This document shows, in pieces, positions 61,450 through 64,000 of a stretch of DNA of 64,000 nucleotides (its first letter is position 1; each line of letters starts with the position of its first letter). The notes beneath the pieces are model-generated. The model was not told the origin of the DNA, ran no database searches, and saw only the letters and a program-made list of their open reading frames with translations. Made by a program: the position numbers and the translations under genes. Origin of the DNA: Valencia hispanica (taxonomy: Eukaryota; Chordata; Actinopteri; Cyprinodontiformes; Valenciidae); the NCBI GenBank assembly GCA_963556495.2, contig OY747703.1:25183796-25247795 (forward strand), in the 5' to 3' direction.

Positions 61450-63000
61450 CTGCAGAAAGAAAGCACAACTTAGAAATGCATCCATTCAAAGTTCTCAAGA
61501 AAAAACAAAACAAACCAAAGAAAACCCTACAAGATCTACCAGAAAAGATTGAAAGAATGATTTTTATTTATTTATTCCAGTCTTTGTGTATGCAGATGTT
61601 TTTAAAATTATTTAGTGTGATCTTATTCTGATTTCCATAGAAGAAGACACTTAGCCCAACCCTGAAACATTTCAATCATACTCTGTTAACTTAAAGTTTT
61701 TTTAATTTTAACATATCTAAAGTCTTCCTTATCTATGTCGTTAGACTTCAGATAAGTCACCAAGAACAGAAATGATGTCAAAATCTCTGGAAAAAAAGAA
61801 TAATAGAGATAATTACTCTTCTGTGTTAATTAACCTGTAACTTTTAAGTCATGCTGGACAGAGATTACTCAAAAATCTTAAATAATTTTCTGAGAATTTC
61901 TGATCATTCAATTGAAAGTTACAGTCTCACTTTTTTCTCACGTTTTTACAGTTTTTGTGTCAATGTGACCTATGGGATCTTTGGCACCCTGTCATAAAAA
62001 GACACACATTTGCCATCTATGTGCAAGGTGCACTCTAACACCCATTTGTTGTGACCGGGATGGTCTGAAGGACACTTCTTTTAGTTCGCCCGTAAAGCTA
62101 CGCCTGCACTTTGACATCTTAAACATCATCAGCAGCGCTGCAGCGCAGTTTATTATCTGTTCTGTCTATGATCAGATCAGAACCACCCAATAGGTAGCAG
62201 TTTGGACATCACATGAGAGACAGGGTGTCGTATTCCATGAATCATACGAGTCAGTTTAAGCATGCCTATTGGTCCCCTGAAATAAGACAAAAACCTGGAC
62301 ATTTTCATCAATCTATGAATATGGATGTGAAAGATAAAGATGTGAAAAGTGGACATGTCCGGGGAAAAGAGGACATTTGGTCACCCTAGAAACACTTCCT
62401 TCTTTGATTTCTCCAATACTGGGGTGGCAAGAAAACAAATATGCCCCCAGCTATAGCCATAGATCATTATAAGAGGAAGCAGGGCCAAAGAGGCGTTTGA
62501 AGCATCCAGGTCCATTCATTAGCCTCTATAGGATGATAGATGTGCTAAACACAACTGATAGGTGTTTTGTTGCTTGAAGGGTAGCGGGATTTTTTACAAA
62601 ATTACAAATTAGGCTATGGCACTGAGTTAGTCAGACTCAAGGTGTGTCCTGTGTGTGCATTAGTGGTTAGTTTGTAATGAAAATATTTTATAAAGGAAGT
62701 CACCATCAGGACAAATATAAGAAACTTGCTAATGTCTTATGCAGACTAGAAAAACAGTAAAAACTTAATTGCACACAATTTGCACTGAATTAAAGAACAT
62801 TTAATGATCAAATTTAATGGTGCTGCAAAAGGAGAACTAGATATAACTGCAAAACTTCTTTTTAATAAATGAGGTGGGTAAAATCCCTATTCTATTGATT
62901 CTCAATCCTCTCTGATTGCTCCGACTGACCTTCTTGACCTGGATTTATGTACCCACATCCTTTCATTCTTGTACCAGGTTCTTTTCTCTTCATTTTTAGG
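61450..63000. other. Intron or intergenic DNA, little recognised
   Basis: No upstream PLD exon was found. A short open frame at 61972-62193 has no recognisable similarity. The sequence around 62318-62390 (GGACATGTCCGGGGAAAAGA then GGACATTTGGTCACCCTAG) resembles one end of a hAT-type element, but no partner end was located. Confidence 0.4.
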
Positions 63001-63760
63001 AGAGTTGAGAAATGTTTTATACTGTGTTGAATCACATTGCATCATATCATATACCACATCATGTTTCTGCAGGGAAATTTGTTTTCTGTTATATACTAAT
63101 CTTTCGTGAAAGCAACTAAAGTGACAGCACTTGATTTAGATAAGAAAATGTCCAAGGAGACATTAATAGCATGTTGTATCATATCATATAGTAACATAAC
63201 ATAACATATTATATCACATCGTATTAATTGATATAACATGGTGTCGCATTGTATCGTACAAAATTGTAAGACATAGTATTGTATTGCATCATAAATTTTG
63301 CATCACCTTGTATGGCATTCTTTAATAGCATATCGTATACTCGAATGCATTATTATTCATTGCATACCATACTGCATTATATCTTGTTGCTTTCAATTTT
63401 ATTGTATGGTATGGCATTGTACATGTTGTATCAGATCTCATAATATCTTGTTGCACCAAGTTGTATTGCATTGTATTTAACTGTATTATTAAGTGATGTA
63501 TTGGAGCATAACATAACAGATTAGATCATACTTTACTGTATTCATTTTTTTGGGGTATCACATGATATCATATTGTATTGAACTGCATTGTGTTTGTTTC
63601 ATCACATTTTAAAGCATATTGTATTACATCAAATGTCATAGTATTGTATTTTATTCCAGTGTATCATATTGTATCTTGTCATTTGAAATAGTATCCTATT
63701 GCACAGTATCTTTTGTCTGGTCTCACATTGTATAGTATTGTATTGGTAAATACGTACAAT
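63000..63760. repeat. Degenerate AT-rich tandem-like low-complexity block
   Basis: About 750 bases are built from variants of short words such as ATTGTATTG, ATCATATCAT and AACATAACAT, without a fixed period. It looks like an eroded pentanucleotide-type expansion. No coding content is expected; the short frames across it are artefacts. Confidence 0.65.
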
Positions 63761-64000
63761 TGTGCTGCTCTGGGTGTCTGGATGTTGGAGTGGCTCTGTT
63801 GGCTACATATTCAGTTTTGTTTTTTCAGACGTTGGTTTCTCTGTTTTCTTGAGGAAAGATTGCATTTTTTGGACCTGTGTACTTTCTAGTTTTTGGTACT
63901 GTGAAGCAGGAAAGAGTTTTTCTGTTAATTTTTCACTTTTTGATAACTTGTTATGATGCGTAACCATTGCCATAATATGGTTTACAGCTGGGAGCAGCTG

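Noticed and set aside
61972..62193. 73-codon plus-strand frame
   Set aside because: No similarity recognised, no codon or splice evidence; may be part of an unidentified repeat.

Overview
This window is nuclear DNA of a ray-finned (teleost) fish. The evidence is split vertebrate genes with GT-AG introns, together with fish-type interspersed repeats: Tc1-like relics, L2/CR1-type LINEs, hAT MITEs and long microsatellites. No prokaryotic, organellar or viral features were seen, and no tRNA, rRNA or CRISPR array.

Layout from left to right. (1) At 112-646 (-) is the first exon of a ZP-domain (ZP3-like) gene that runs off the left edge and carries an apparent frameshift. (2) At 1-4 kb there is repeat-rich intergenic DNA with an L2-type LINE fragment and a hAT-like element nested in a MITE. 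(3) At 4.69-8.78 kb (+) is rab40c, six coding exons, 291 aa, a Rab GTPase with a SOCS box. (4) At 11.14-14.09 kb (+) is wfikkn1, two coding exons, 588 aa, a secreted WAP/Kazal/Ig/Kunitz/NTR protein. (5) At 14.70-23.56 kb (-) is mettl26, six exons, 206 aa, convergent with wfikkn1; its second intron holds a near-full-length L2-like LINE in the same orientation. (6) At 25.83-57.39 kb (-) is a girdin/daple (CCDC88) family gene. I reconstructed 27 coding exons whose lengths sum to 5358 nt (1785 aa) with consistent phases. It has an N-terminal HOOK domain, a long coiled coil and a Ser-rich tail, but I cannot find the G-alpha-binding (GBA) motif. Its seventh intron holds a 5'-truncated LINE with an uninterrupted reverse transcriptase ORF and a three-level nest of transposons. 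(7) At 59.78-61.45 kb (-) are the last four exons of a PLD3/4/5-type phospholipase D family gene that continues off the right edge. (8) At 61.5-64 kb there is non-coding, partly low-complexity AT-rich DNA.

The genes do not form a pathway. The block rab40c(+), wfikkn1(+), mettl26(-) has the same order and orientation as RAB40C-WFIKKN1-METTL26 on human 16p13.3, which supports the orthology calls. I know of no CCDC88 or PLD gene next to that block in human, so the right half may be a lineage-specific arrangement.

Nothing here looks like a wholly new molecular system. The most unusual points are the restructured CCDC88-family protein (coiled coil interrupted, GBA motif not found, two phase-compatible splice options), the (TTTC)58 tract beside a rab40c splice acceptor, the ZP frameshift, and several nested transposon insertions with readable target-site duplications.
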